Shown: positions 8,146 through 17,928, counted from the stretch's first letter. The stretch is 64,000 nt of DNA from an uncultured Lachnospiraceae bacterium (GCA_910577825.1 CAJTOK010000008.1:10792-74791), one strand, 5' to 3'. The notes: generated by a model from the letters alone, not told the origin. Numbers and translations: made by a program.

Positions 8146-8637
8146 ATGGCAGAGAAAAAGAATATTTTAACATATGAAGGCCTGAAAGCTTTAGAAGAAG
8201 AATTACAGGATTTAAAATTAAACAGACGTAAACAGGTTGCTATAAAAATAAAAGAAGCAAGGGAACAGGGGGATTTATCAGAGAATGCAGAATATGATGC
8301 TGCCAAAGATGAACAGCGTGATATTGAGCTGCGCATCGAAGAAATTGATAAAATCCTTAAAAATGCCATAGTAGTTGATGAAGAAGATGTCGACCCTGAT
8401 GCAATAAGCATAGGATGTACAGTTACACTTAAAGATATTGAATTTGACGAAGAAATGGTATATAAAATTGTAGGTTCTACGGAAGCAGACTGCCTTAACG
8501 GCAAAATTTCCAATGAATCACCTGTAGGCGTAGCGCTTATAGGGGCTAAAGAAGGTGAAAAAATAGAAGTAGAAACACCTTCCGGTGAAATGGTCCAGTA
8601 CGAAATAATAAGCATAACAAGGACTACATCAGAATAA
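8146..8637 (+). CDS. greA: Transcription elongation factor GreA
   Basis: GreA enters the RNA polymerase secondary channel and stimulates cleavage of backtracked RNA. The 163-residue length is typical. The N-terminal coiled coil (about residues 1-75) contains LTYEGLKALEEEL and REQGDLSENAEYDAAKDEQ with the acidic tip residues. The C-terminal FKBP-like domain includes ISNESPVGVALIGAKEG. GGAGG lies 7 bases before the ATG. lysS follows after 22 bases, and a strong terminator comes after lysS, so greA-lysS is a two-gene operon, a common pairing in Clostridia. Confidence 0.97.
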   Translation: MAEKKNILTYEGLKALEEELQDLKLNRRKQVAIKIKEAREQGDLSENAEYDAAKDEQRDIELRIEEIDKILKNAIVVDEEDVDPDAISIGCTVTLKDIEFDEEMVYKIVGSTEADCLNGKISNESPVGVALIGAKEGEKIEVETPSGEMVQYEIISITRTTSE

Positions 8638-8659
8638 ATCCAGGAAAGGGGCATTAACA

Positions 8660-10165
8660 GTGGCAGAACAGCAGAAGAAACAACAGGCACAGGAAGAATT
8701 AAGTACACTTCTTAAAGTAAGAAGGGAGAAGCTTCAAAATTTACAGAATGAGGGTAAAGACCCTTTTACTATTACAAAATATAATGTTTCCATACATTCA
8801 CAGGATATAAAAGACAGGTTTGAAGAACTTGAAGGGCAGGAAGTAACCATTGCCGGCCGTATGATGTTTAAGCGCGTAATGGGAAAAGCATCTTTTTGCA
8901 ATATACAGGACCTTAAAGGAAATATCCAGTCATATGTTGCAAGGGATGATATTGGCGAAGAAAGTTACAAAGATTTTAAGAAATATGATATTGGTGATAT
9001 CCTTGGAATAAAAGGCTTTGTATTTAAAACAAAAACAGGCGAGATTTCAGTACATGCCAAAGAAGTCCTGCTTCTGTCCAAAAGCCTGCAGATACTCCCG
9101 GAAAAGCACCACGGGCTTACCGATACAGATATAAGGTACCGCCAGAGGTATGTTGACCTTATTATGAATGCAGATGTAAAAGAAACTTTTATAAAGCGTT
9201 CCAGAATAATCAGCAGCATACGCCGCTTCCTTGATGCAGATGGATTTATGGAAGTGGAAACACCAATGCTTGTATCCAATGCAGGCGGTGCAGCAGCAAG
9301 GCCTTTTGATACACATTTTAATGCACTTAATGAAAACCTCCACCTGCGCATATCACTTGAACTTTATTTAAAGCGCCTTATAGTAGGCGGCCTTGAAAAA
9401 GTATATGAGATTGGACGTGTATTCCGTAACGAAGGGCTTGATACAAGGCATAACCCTGAATTTACACTTATGGAATTATACCAGGCATATACAGATTACT
9501 ATGGCATGATGGACCTGACAGAGAAGTTATACCGCCATGTAGCCAAAGAAGTAACAGGTTCAGAAGTATTAACCTATGGTGGACATACAATAGACCTGTC
9601 AAAGCCTTTTGAACGCATTACAATGCTTGATGCAGTCAAAAAATATGCAGGTGTTGATTTTAATGAAATCCATTCAGCAGAAGAAGCAAAAAAAGTGGCA
9701 GATGAACACCATATTGAATATGAAGAAAGACATGGAAAGGGTGATATATTAAACCTGTTCTTTGAAGAATATGTGGAAGAACATTTAATACAGCCTGTAT
9801 TTGTAATGGACCACCCTGTAGAAATATCACCACTTACAAAGAAAAAACCAGATAACCCGGAATATGTAGAACGTTTTGAATTTTTTATAAACGGCTGGGA
9901 AATGGCAAATGCTTATTCAGAGCTTAACGACCCTGTTGACCAGCGTGCACGCTTTGAAGCACAGGAAAAAGAATTTGCAGCAGGAAACCAAGAAGCAAAC
10001 CATACAGATGAAGACTTCTTAAATGCACTAAGCATAGGAATGCCACCAACAGGCGGCATAGGCTTTGGAATTGACAGAATGGTAATGATAATGACAAATT
10101 CACCAGCAATAAGGGATGTCCTTCTTTTCCCGACAATGAAATCCCTGACAGATGAAAAAAACTAA
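8660..10165 (+). CDS. lysS: Lysyl-tRNA synthetase, class II
   Basis: LysS charges tRNA-Lys with lysine. The 501-residue protein has an OB-fold anticodon-binding domain (about residues 60-165) and a class II core. Motif 2 lies around VYEIGRVFRNEGLDTRHNPE near 246, and motif 3 around GIGFGIDRMVMIMTN near 470. The start is GTG at 8660, preceded by AGGAAAGG. Length and motifs are complete. No T-box lies upstream, and expression is expected from the greA promoter. Confidence 0.97.
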   Translation: MAEQQKKQQAQEELSTLLKVRREKLQNLQNEGKDPFTITKYNVSIHSQDIKDRFEELEGQEVTIAGRMMFKRVMGKASFCNIQDLKGNIQSYVARDDIGEESYKDFKKYDIGDILGIKGFVFKTKTGEISVHAKEVLLLSKSLQILPEKHHGLTDTDIRYRQRYVDLIMNADVKETFIKRSRIISSIRRFLDADGFMEVETPMLVSNAGGAAARPFDTHFNALNENLHLRISLELYLKRLIVGGLEKVYEIGRVFRNEGLDTRHNPEFTLMELYQAYTDYYGMMDLTEKLYRHVAKEVTGSEVLTYGGHTIDLSKPFERITMLDAVKKYAGVDFNEIHSAEEAKKVADEHHIEYEERHGKGDILNLFFEEYVEEHLIQPVFVMDHPVEISPLTKKKPDNPEYVERFEFFINGWEMANAYSELNDPVDQRARFEAQEKEFAAGNQEANHTDEDFLNALSIGMPPTGGIGFGIDRMVMIMTNSPAIRDVLLFPTMKSLTDEKN

Positions 10166-10186
10166 AAATCCCATTACCACAGACTT

Positions 10187-10223
10187 AAAAAAAACCGTCA
10201 TCTAAAAAGATGGCGGTTTTTTT
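10187..10223 (+). terminator. Rho-independent terminator after lysS
   Basis: A stem of AAAACCGTCATCT and AGATGGCGGTTTT with an AAAA loop ends in a run of seven T. Confidence 0.9.
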
Positions 10224-10332
10224 ACGCAAAAAAGAAGGAAGAAATGTAAGGTAAATATAAGGATGCGGTAAGATTGCCACAAGGCCGGGGATATATAATG
10301 TATTTGTAATAATAAGAAAGGAGCAGAACATA

Positions 10333-10617
10333 ATGAAAAACAAAATTTTAACCGCTGCAAGCACTATTATGCTTTTTATCCCATGGACAATTCTTCCGCT
10401 TAGAACTTTTGACTGGGCATTAGAACTGCCTGCCGCTGCAATTATAATTGCCTGTTATGCTGCATTTATGATTTTCAGCGGAGTATTCACCATTATCTCA
10501 TATACCAGGGCAAAAGCCCAGAACAGTTTAATGAAAGTATGTTTAATTATAAACAGCCTTTATGCAGTTGCAGGTATTGTATTCCTGGCAATGATGATTA
10601 ATACACATTTTATGTGA
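10333..10617 (+). CDS. Small three-helix membrane protein, unknown
   Basis: The 94-residue protein has three hydrophobic segments: about residues 5-24, 31-57 and 67-92. The middle loop is short and basic (YTRAKAQN), which suggests the cytosolic side. AAAGGAG stands 7 bases before the ATG. No family is recognised. It lies alone between the lysS terminator and the DUF2325 promoter. A TATAAT lies upstream near 10290, but no well-spaced -35 box was found. Confidence 0.7.
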   Translation: MKNKILTAASTIMLFIPWTILPLRTFDWALELPAAAIIIACYAAFMIFSGVFTIISYTRAKAQNSLMKVCLIINSLYAVAGIVFLAMMINTHFM

Positions 10618-10644
10618 AATAAGAACTGCCTGCCTCCTGTGCTA

Positions 10645-10697
10645 TTGACAAAATGCCAGAAATTAGGTATTATTAACTATAGTTAGCATATGCTAAC
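10645..10697 (+). promoter_or_regulatory. Strong promoter with a perfect 16-bp palindrome at the start site
   Basis: TTGACA (10645-10650), a 17-base spacer and TATTAT (10668-10673) form a near-consensus promoter. The perfect palindrome GTTAGCATATGCTAAC (10682-10697) covers the expected start point, the position of a repressor operator. TTAGC/GCTAA half-sites resemble those of DtxR/IdeR/MntR-type metalloregulators; that assignment is inference. Confidence 0.7.
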
Positions 10698-10730
10698 CAA
10701 TAAAGGCATTTTATCAAAAGGAGGATAAAT

Positions 10731-11012
10731 ATGAGCGTTGTTATTGTAGGAGGGCATGACAGAATGGCCTGCCAATATAAAAAAATCTGTAAGGATTACC
10801 ACTGTAAAGCAAAAATATTTACACAGATGCCAGGAAACATGAAAAATATGATTGGTTCACCCGATTTATTAATTTTATTCACCAATACCGTATCCCATAA
10901 AATGGCAAAATGTGCAGTTGATGAAGCACTGAAATGCAATGCAGATATTGTAAGATGCCACACCAGCAGCGGAGCAGCATTAAATGAGATTCTTGAAAAG
11001 GCCTGTTCATAA
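10731..11012 (+). CDS. DUF2325 small protein
   Basis: This 93-residue cytosolic protein matches the DUF2325 pattern: an N-terminal VVIVGGHDRM, a central LLILFTNTVSHKMAKCA and a C-terminal RCHTSSGAALNEIL. The fold is expected to be Rossmann-like. Its molecular role is unknown; relatives are often found near iron- or redox-related genes. AAGGAGG lies 8 bases before the ATG. It is monocistronic with its own strong promoter and operator-like palindrome, so it is probably made conditionally. Cys and His residues (C22, C28, C33, H86-type) could bind metal, but this is not shown. Confidence 0.8.
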   Translation: MSVVIVGGHDRMACQYKKICKDYHCKAKIFTQMPGNMKNMIGSPDLLILFTNTVSHKMAKCAVDEALKCNADIVRCHTSSGAALNEILEKACS

Positions 11013-11032
11013 ATTAAAGCATATAAAACTAT

Positions 11033-11091
11033 ATGGCAACTTTAAATGTACTTCTTATGTTTCCTGGCAAGAAGCACTTTAAAATTGCCAT
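11033..11091. terminator. Long imperfect hairpin between convergent genes
   Basis: ATGGCAACTTTAAATG... pairs with ...CACTTTAAAATTGCCAT (about 21 pairs, one bulge, two mismatches) around a 12-base loop. It lies between the DUF2325 and hemerythrin genes. There is no clear T-run, so a bidirectional terminator is likely but not certain. Confidence 0.5.
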
Positions 11092-11111
11092 GCCATTAAT
11101 AAGACATCTGT

Positions 11112-12464
11112 CTATGTATTTTTTTTATTCCTTCTTTTAAAATAATTGCTTATAGCCGCTTTAATCTGTTCTGGCGGCAGGCTCTTTAAAATATAAGCTT
11201 CCGAGTTTAATGGAAGTATTTTCTCAACAGTTTCCTTGTCCGCCCTGCCAGTCAGGAAAATAACAGGTATATCTTTAAATTCCTTTTCAGAACGTATCAT
11301 TTCCAATGCCTGGAAACCATTGCAGACTGGCATGTCATAATCCAGAAGTATAAGGTCTGGCCTGGACAGTGTAATGCTTCTTATTACAGATAAGCCCGAA
11401 TCTGCCTGTGTGACATTATAATCTTTTCCGAGCAGTTCATCCATAGCTTTACGCATAAATGCAGAATCATCTGCAACAAGTATTTTATTCCTGTTATCTT
11501 CTTTGTTATTGTCAATATATTTCTTAACCTCACTCATTGCATTTTCTGTCCTGATATGAATTTCACCAACGTTTTTCAAAAGATGTGGTGCAATTATACA
11601 ATATGCAAAATAACCTTCACCTGTATCAAACAGCAGGCTGTACTGTGGGTTCTGCCCATCAAAAATAGCATGGAACTGTTCATAATCAAGAAGGTTTTCA
11701 TCAAGAAGCCCATATGAACCAAAGGACGGGAAAATCTCCCTGATACGGCTTGTAAACTGCTGTGCAACATATCTGGAAGCATTAACCATCATAACATTGA
11801 CCCCGTCTGACTGCATACCCATAAGGACTCCCACTGTATTAAGAACCAGTTTTTCTTCTAAAACTAAGATTATCTCCCATTTCTCGTCCCCTCCGGTACC
11901 ATAAACCATACGGTAGTATATCCCTTTCCCAAATTTTTCACCGCCATAACTTTCACTGACCAGCTTTGCATCCAGCTGGAACAACTCAAAAACAAGCCTG
12001 GTTATTACATGTTTCATAGCAGCCTGTTCATCTTCTGGCATAAGCTTATCCCATTTACTTACCGTTTTGCCCGCAATAGCAAGGTCTTCTGTCAGTGTAT
12101 GCCCGATAAGCCACCCGGCACACACACCCAGGAAATGGCTGACTGATTCCATGGAATACTTAGTCTGCTCCAGTTCAGCCTCAAGTGCCGGCAGGGTCTT
12201 TTTACGGAAACCGTCATGCAGGCGCCTGTGTGTTTCAAAATTCCTGTAATTAATAGATGCCATATACTGTTCTTCTTCTGTAAAATGCTTTAAGGCATGG
12301 TCTTTAAAGTATTTAATCCCTTCCTGGCAGGCCCACTGGCTTTTTACTTCATGGTCTTCATACATAAACATCCTGTTTAAAATGCCAAACAGCTTCTTAT
12401 GTTCATCATCAATAAAATCTATACCAATATTAAAGCGTTCCTGCCATACCAACTGATTATCCAT
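11112..12464 (-). CDS. Hemerythrin / CheX-like / receiver-domain fusion protein
   Basis: This 450-residue cytosolic protein has three parts. Residues 1-140 are bacteriohemerythrin, with FIDDEHKKLF near 19, HFTEEEQYM near 60 and HRRLHDGF near 79 as di-iron ligands that can bind O2. Residues about 165-320 resemble a CheX/CheC-type phosphatase domain. Residues 327-445 are a response-regulator receiver: ILVADDSAFMR, phospho-acceptor D in LLDYDMPV, switch T in IFLTGRA and conserved K in LKSLPP. The combination suggests oxygen sensing linked to phosphorylation of its own receiver or a chemotaxis relay. No kinase or che gene is nearby. GGAGGAGAG precedes the ATG closely. Confidence 0.85.
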   Translation of the reverse strand: MDNQLVWQERFNIGIDFIDDEHKKLFGILNRMFMYEDHEVKSQWACQEGIKYFKDHALKHFTEEEQYMASINYRNFETHRRLHDGFRKKTLPALEAELEQTKYSMESVSHFLGVCAGWLIGHTLTEDLAIAGKTVSKWDKLMPEDEQAAMKHVITRLVFELFQLDAKLVSESYGGEKFGKGIYYRMVYGTGGDEKWEIILVLEEKLVLNTVGVLMGMQSDGVNVMMVNASRYVAQQFTSRIREIFPSFGSYGLLDENLLDYEQFHAIFDGQNPQYSLLFDTGEGYFAYCIIAPHLLKNVGEIHIRTENAMSEVKKYIDNNKEDNRNKILVADDSAFMRKAMDELLGKDYNVTQADSGLSVIRSITLSRPDLILLDYDMPVCNGFQALEMIRSEKEFKDIPVIFLTGRADKETVEKILPLNSEAYILKSLPPEQIKAAISNYFKRRNKKNT

Positions 12465-12739
12465 ATTCTCTCCTCCTTAGCCACAGCATATACAATATCC
12501 GCTGTGAATGTCCCTGCAATATTCCTCTGGCTTCACTGCGGAACTGGGAAATAATGCTGTCTGTTTTTATGATGATATTCCTATATAAGTATATCATATA
12601 ATCATGGGAAATAGTTATTTTATTTTAAATTTTTTAAATTTTATTGATAACTCTTATAATACAGGCAGGTTAAAACTCCTTCTTTCGTAACTCCCCAGAA
12701 AATACTTAGCATAATATCCCAAATCCTCCTGTAAACCTG

Positions 12740-15700
12740 TTATTCCCCGTCTTTATCTAACTCTTTTCCAAGCCAGGCAAGATAATATATAAATACCACA
12801 ACATTAACAATATTAAAAGTCCCAAAAAAAGCTCCCATCCAGCCCATCAGCACAAGGTTGTCCAGATATTTTCCTGCAAAACTTTTAAATAAATTATGGA
12901 TTTCACTGCCATCAAGGTTTTCTATTGAATTGCATATTATCTTTTTAAATTCAAAGCAGTCCATTATTCTGCTAATATCTTCCTTACCAATATTTTCTGC
13001 TATGCCTGCCAGGCTGCTTTCAAAAACTTTTGTTGCTGCCTTGCTTCCAAATATTCCATAATCATCACTGCATAAAATATCTATTATACCATTAACAGTA
13101 TTTTCAAAATCCTGCTCTAAAACTTTATTTTCCATAATATATTTTATAAGGCTGTTTACAGCCCTGCGGGCTTCATTTTCATTGATAAGGCTGGAAATAT
13201 ATATTACAGGCATATCTTCAATGCAACAGGACAAATAATGCTTTACTGTTCCATCTTCAAGTGCCATCTGTAATATCTTTTCAATCTGCTTTTTAATTTC
13301 TTCTTTATCTATATTTCTGGTAAAATCACCAATTTCCAAATCCAGATAATTATTTATAATAATTTTATTAACCAGCGTACTGGTTTCATCCTTTAATATT
13401 ATATTCCCTGAGTGTAAATGGTTCTTTGCATTATAAATTATCCCGTTTATTTCACTAGCAAACCTGTTATAAATATCCAGGGAACTATTTATTTTCAGAA
13501 GGCTGAGCAAATCACCAGCATGTATATCTCTTCTTGAAGCTGCATTAAATAACATCTTAACAGCCCTTCCCACCATGTTTTCAATAGTATCCTTGTGTTC
13601 TGGCATCTTTTCAAAAAATTTATTAACCAGGCTGCCCAGTTTTACTTTATTACTATCATTAATTATATCCCGGATACTGGTATTAAATATTTTTTCAAAA
13701 ACATTGTCCCTGAGAAGATTTTTAATTTTTACCTCATTGTCTTTAAGCAGTTTGTCAAAATCATTTTTAAAAAATAATACTAATGTTTCCCTGATAAGAT
13801 TGTCTAAATCAATAAGATATCCCAGGGTTTTTTTAAATAATCCCAGTTCTTCTTCTGTACTTTCTAAAATTTCCTGGCTTAATTCATCTACATTAATCCT
13901 GTCTTTTATTTCAGATATTATTATGTCAAAAATAAAGTCTATATTATCATTTATTAATTTTTTAAATGCCCCGCCAAAAACAGTACCTAACGTTTCTGTC
14001 TGGTTAAACCCGGTTTCAAAAATATTATTTAAAAATCTTTCTACAAGCAGTTTTGCCTTAGCTGAAAAAACCAGCCCGTTTATTAAACTGCACAAATCAT
14101 TTTCACTAAATAAATCTGTAATTTTTTTATTTTTGAAACTTTCCAGGCTGCCATCCAGTTTTTTAAATATATTTTTAACATATTCCTCATTAAAAATATT
14201 TTCTTCAATATATTTAATAATTTCTTCACTGGATTTATCTGAAATTTTACCAGCATCAATTAAACTGCCCAGTTTTATTCCAGATAATTTTCCAGTAATA
14301 AATTCTGCCAGATAAGCAGTCTGTCCTTCTAAAAGGCTGGCAGAATAATCTAAAATCCCTTTGGAATTTTTTCTAATGGCGGCATTTAATGTATTTTCTT
14401 TGGCATAATTATATAGTCCTGCAGCTGCCATGCTTGAAATATTTTCTGGATTACTGTTAATACTTTTACATACCCAGCCTGTTATTTTTTGCCTGTTATT
14501 TTCTGCTTTATTTCTTGCCTGTACAAAATTATTACTGCTATAACACTTTATTTTATTCTGGAGCATATTTTTTAAATTTTGTTCTTTTCCCATAAAATTA
14601 TCATCAATAAAAACCGCTATGCCATCTGCACACCTTTTCTTATTTTTTTCACGGCATATATAGCCCTGGAACCATTCCAGCCCGAACTTTTTTTCATAAG
14701 GCCTGAACAAGAAATAGACGGCAAAAAAGTTTGTAATAATACCTATTAAGGCAAATATTAAAACTGATAAAACCAGCGGGAGGACACTATTAAAGTTAAA
14801 TAACAGCATTCCCGGGGTTTTTATTTCTGATTTAAAACAATAGTGCTGTATAGCCCAGACAGCTATCCCAAATACTGCCCCCATTACTATGCCCATTCTT
14901 TCCAGCGGTTTCAGTTCCCTTCCAAAGAAATCATTCATTTTATTGCATAAATCATCAGTATCCATTTCCCTGACACCATTATTAACCATCTTTTTAACAG
15001 GAAGAAATTTTATAATGCCACGGCTTAAAAAACTCCGGAATCCCTTTTTTTCAAAAAACCACGATAAAATATTCCGGAGTTTTGCATGGTACATCTTCTT
15101 TACAACCCCGCCGGTTTTATTAGCAAGGTTTCCAGCTAATTTTGCAGCAAACTGCTTCCCCAGAATATCTTTTACAGGCTTTTTGTATAAATTACTAATA
15201 ATAAATTCTGTGAGTTTTCCACAGATATTTTTATCTTCAATACTAACATGTAAATTATTTCCGCTGGTAAAACTATAAATACTTTTACTGCAGTATTGGC
15301 CAAAGAAACCTGTAACTTTACCACTTATCCTGCTGGTAGTTTCTTTTTCCATAATTTTATTGCCAGCAAACTGGAGCACCTTATTTTTAACAGTATTATA
15401 TAAACTATTAATATTTTTTTCAGGCAAAAATACAGATAAAGAAATATTTCCAATTTTATTAAAAATAGATGCAAGGATTTTATTATCACTGCCTTTATTA
15501 ATATTTTTCCTGGCTATCTTATATATAAATTTTGTATATTTGCCAGAGCTTTCCCCATTACCAGTTAAGTTATTAACCAGTTCTGCCACTGTCATACATT
15601 TAAATTTATTATTTATAAAATCCACAACTGATTTCTTTATTTCAGTATCAGACTTTTCTTTAATTGCATCATTAATCTTTTTTATAGTTTTATATTCATT

Positions 15701-16849
15701 ACCTGTCTTGTCCCATATTTTCTTTATAATTACATTTTTTATTAATTTCCTGGACTTATTAGCAAACCATCTGCCAGAAGTTTCTTTTTCAATAGCTTTT
15801 TCCAGTGATGAATCAATAGCATCCAGTATAATAATTTCATTTTCATTAATAAAATCCCTGATTACAGGTACTATTTCATCTATCTTCCCAGGCAGTACCG
15901 TATTTATATTTTCCCAGAAACCACCAGGCAGTATATCTTCCATCTTTAAATCAATGCCTGCCAGCCCTTCATATAATACCCTTGATGTATTTTCATCTTT
16001 TACAAGCTTTTTCACATCATCTGAAATAATAAAATCTTTTATAAATGCCAGTATCCTGTTATTAAAATCAACATTACTGGCGCTGCCAGATAAACTATTT
16101 ACTTTTCTGTCTGATATCTGGTAAAGCAGTTTCTTTATATCTCTTTCAAACCCGCCTTCATAAATAATATTTTCAATTATCCTGGTTATCTGCGGCATAT
16201 CACTGGAAATTGTATTATCAAGGGCATTCTTTGTAATATTTTCAAAATTTTCCTTTACGCCAGAATAAACCTCTTCACCTAATAATGTTTTAAAATCCAG
16301 CTGCTGGTTAGTTTCCAGAAAATCCAGCAGGCATTTATTAAAATTATCATCAGAAACCAGTATTGGAATTAACTGTTTTAAAACACTGCAGGCTGTTTCT
16401 TCATCAATTAATTCTTCAAAGCTTATTGCAGCCAGAATATCTTCAATAAAACAAACAAGATTATCTGAAATAACTTTAGCCACAGTCTTTTCAAGCGCCT
16501 TTTCAAAATCCCCGTCCTGGTCAAAATCCGCTACAGACTTGCCTAAGCCCTCAGATTCACCTGCTTTTAATAAAACTTTATTAATCTCCTCATCAAGCAG
16601 TATTTTGTTTCTTTCACCTGCATCAAGCATTTTTTCAGGTGTAATAATTTTCTCCTCCACCAGATTGGAAATATTTTCTGAAAGTTCATCCCTGGTCCTT
16701 GCAATCACAGATTTAAACGGTTTAAACCTTTTTCCAAAAAAATATATATTTTTAAACAAATGTGAAATTGCAATCCTGTTCGTTATAAAACCCGCAATTC
16801 CGCCAAAAATAATAAATAAAACTAATGATAAAAAGTCCAGTAAAGCCAC
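12740..16849 (-). CDS. Giant DUF445 membrane protein (two DUF445 units in tandem)
   Basis: The protein has 1369 residues, about three times the usual DUF445 length. It holds two family-like units. The first begins with a membrane helix and GFITNRIAISHLF (residues about 5-33) and ends near 660-685 with MGIVMGAVFGIAVWAIQ. The second begins near 700 with IGIITNFFAVYFLFRPYEKKFG, the classic DUF445 motif, and ends with a membrane helix (MGWMGAFFGTFNIVNVVVF, about 1338-1362). The long segments between are charged and helical, rich in Lys, Asn, Ile and Asp, with recurring D/N-x-I-x-x-I patterns. It is AT-rich compared with pheT or nrdD. Function is unknown; it probably sits in the cell membrane with large soluble helical arms. 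Confidence 0.8.
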   Translation of the reverse strand: MALLDFLSLVLFIIFGGIAGFITNRIAISHLFKNIYFFGKRFKPFKSVIARTRDELSENISNLVEEKIITPEKMLDAGERNKILLDEEINKVLLKAGESEGLGKSVADFDQDGDFEKALEKTVAKVISDNLVCFIEDILAAISFEELIDEETACSVLKQLIPILVSDDNFNKCLLDFLETNQQLDFKTLLGEEVYSGVKENFENITKNALDNTISSDMPQITRIIENIIYEGGFERDIKKLLYQISDRKVNSLSGSASNVDFNNRILAFIKDFIISDDVKKLVKDENTSRVLYEGLAGIDLKMEDILPGGFWENINTVLPGKIDEIVPVIRDFINENEIIILDAIDSSLEKAIEKETSGRWFANKSRKLIKNVIIKKIWDKTGNEYKTIKKINDAIKEKSDTEIKKSVVDFINNKFKCMTVAELVNNLTGNGESSGKYTKFIYKIARKNINKGSDNKILASIFNKIGNISLSVFLPEKNINSLYNTVKNKVLQFAGNKIMEKETTSRISGKVTGFFGQYCSKSIYSFTSGNNLHVSIEDKNICGKLTEFIISNLYKKPVKDILGKQFAAKLAGNLANKTGGVVKKMYHAKLRNILSWFFEKKGFRSFLSRGIIKFLPVKKMVNNGVREMDTDDLCNKMNDFFGRELKPLERMGIVMGAVFGIAVWAIQHYCFKSEIKTPGMLLFNFNSVLPLVLSVLIFALIGIITNFFAVYFLFRPYEKKFGLEWFQGYICREKNKKRCADGIAVFIDDNFMGKEQNLKNMLQNKIKCYSSNNFVQARNKAENNRQKITGWVCKSINSNPENISSMAAAGLYNYAKENTLNAAIRKNSKGILDYSASLLEGQTAYLAEFITGKLSGIKLGSLIDAGKISDKSSEEIIKYIEENIFNEEYVKNIFKKLDGSLESFKNKKITDLFSENDLCSLINGLVFSAKAKLLVERFLNNIFETGFNQTETLGTVFGGAFKKLINDNIDFIFDIIISEIKDRINVDELSQEILESTEEELGLFKKTLGYLIDLDNLIRETLVLFFKNDFDKLLKDNEVKIKNLLRDNVFEKIFNTSIRDIINDSNKVKLGSLVNKFFEKMPEHKDTIENMVGRAVKMLFNAASRRDIHAGDLLSLLKINSSLDIYNRFASEINGIIYNAKNHLHSGNIILKDETSTLVNKIIINNYLDLEIGDFTRNIDKEEIKKQIEKILQMALEDGTVKHYLSCCIEDMPVIYISSLINENEARRAVNSLIKYIMENKVLEQDFENTVNGIIDILCSDDYGIFGSKAATKVFESSLAGIAENIGKEDISRIMDCFEFKKIICNSIENLDGSEIHNLFKSFAGKYLDNLVLMGWMGAFFGTFNIVNVVVFIYYLAWLGKELDKDGE

Positions 16850-16941
16850 GTATATACCTTTCCATAACTGTAAATTGTAATTTATTATCTGGTTTTAATT
16901 GTAAACCAAGTATTCCTTTACACCAGTATCAAATCTGCCAC

Positions 16942-17928
16942 TTAACCTTTAATTTTTGAAAAATCAATCATATCATAATTTTTCATAACCATCTCAAATT
17001 TGTCTGGTGTATTATGGTAAAACCCACATATTTCTTTATTAGTACAACATTTTTCAATAAAACATAAAGATAATTTTGATTTTGAGTACTCTCTCCCATG
17101 TATAGATGCCATTAAATCAATTATTAGTTTAGTAAAAAACTGTTCCCATGTTAAAAATTCTGTAGTAATATAATTTACAGGATTTTTAAGTATCTTCTGT
17201 AATTCCTTATCATTACTAAATAAATCTGAATTTAATAATAAATACTCAAAAGATTCAGGAAGAAATAATTTTATATTATCATTATTTGCTTTTAAAGAAA
17301 AAATAGAATCTATATAATTTCCAATAGCAGCACCATCAGCAACTATTAATGTTTCTTTATCTTTTAATGTTTTTGCTATTCTGCATATATTCGCATTTCC
17401 CTCTGCAGAAATAACATTATTTCCTGCTACTGCCCTGAAAAATTCATAACCTGATTTTGAATCTTCTGTAATAATTAAATCTGGACACGATTTATTATAC
17501 TGTATGTCATATATCCTTTCAAGAGTATTAAAATGCCTTTTGGTATTACTTTTTATTTTATAAATCTCAATATAAGAATATGGGATATATGCAAGAGGTT
17601 TCCTGCTTATTATTACAAAATAATTATCAGTATCCCTTACTAACCTGGCAAATTCTTTTGTTTCTAAATATATAAAATCTTCATCAATAAACCATATTGT
17701 ACCAGAACTGTTTTTTATTATTTCCTTCCAGTATCTTGAATCATCAGCACTATTACATTCCACATCACAATCTAATATAAAACCTGTACGTCCAGACATT
17801 TTTACCGCCTTACACAACATAGATTTTCCTGTTCCCGAATCTCCACGGATAATTGTAACTTTTCTGTTAATTGTAAAATCATATGTTTCCCTTGGCGTTG
17901 CCAGCCTTATTTTATGTTTCCCTTTCAT
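16942..17928 (-). CDS. P-loop ATPase paired with DUF4869 protein
   Basis: This 328-residue cytosolic protein has a Walker A motif, IIRGDSGTGKS, near residue 24 and a Walker-B-like TIWFIDEDF near 76. The C-terminal half contains LIVADGAAIGNYI near 194 and LFLPESFEYLLLNS near 220, which could be a toprim-like or similar alpha/beta domain, and ends in a Cys-rich CFIEKCCTNKEICGFYH. I chose the ATG at 17928 (AAGGAG, 7 bases away) over the frame opening at 17976. It overlaps the end of the DUF4869 gene by 17 bases, so the two are translationally coupled. Homologues are often mislabelled as translation initiation factor 2. The role is unknown. Confidence 0.7.
   Translation of the reverse strand: MKGKHKIRLATPRETYDFTINRKVTIIRGDSGTGKSMLCKAVKMSGRTGFILDCDVECNSADDSRYWKEIIKNSSGTIWFIDEDFIYLETKEFARLVRDTDNYFVIISRKPLAYIPYSYIEIYKIKSNTKRHFNTLERIYDIQYNKSCPDLIITEDSKSGYEFFRAVAGNNVISAEGNANICRIAKTLKDKETLIVADGAAIGNYIDSIFSLKANNDNIKLFLPESFEYLLLNSDLFSNDKELQKILKNPVNYITTEFLTWEQFFTKLIIDLMASIHGREYSKSKLSLCFIEKCCTNKEICGFYHNTPDKFEMVMKNYDMIDFSKIKG

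Noticed and set aside
13575..16124. Long plus-strand frames (up to about 250 codons) opposite the DUF445 gene
   Set aside because: They are Ser/Leu/Ile-rich mirror translations of an AT-rich helical coding region, lack ribosome-binding sites and show no domain.
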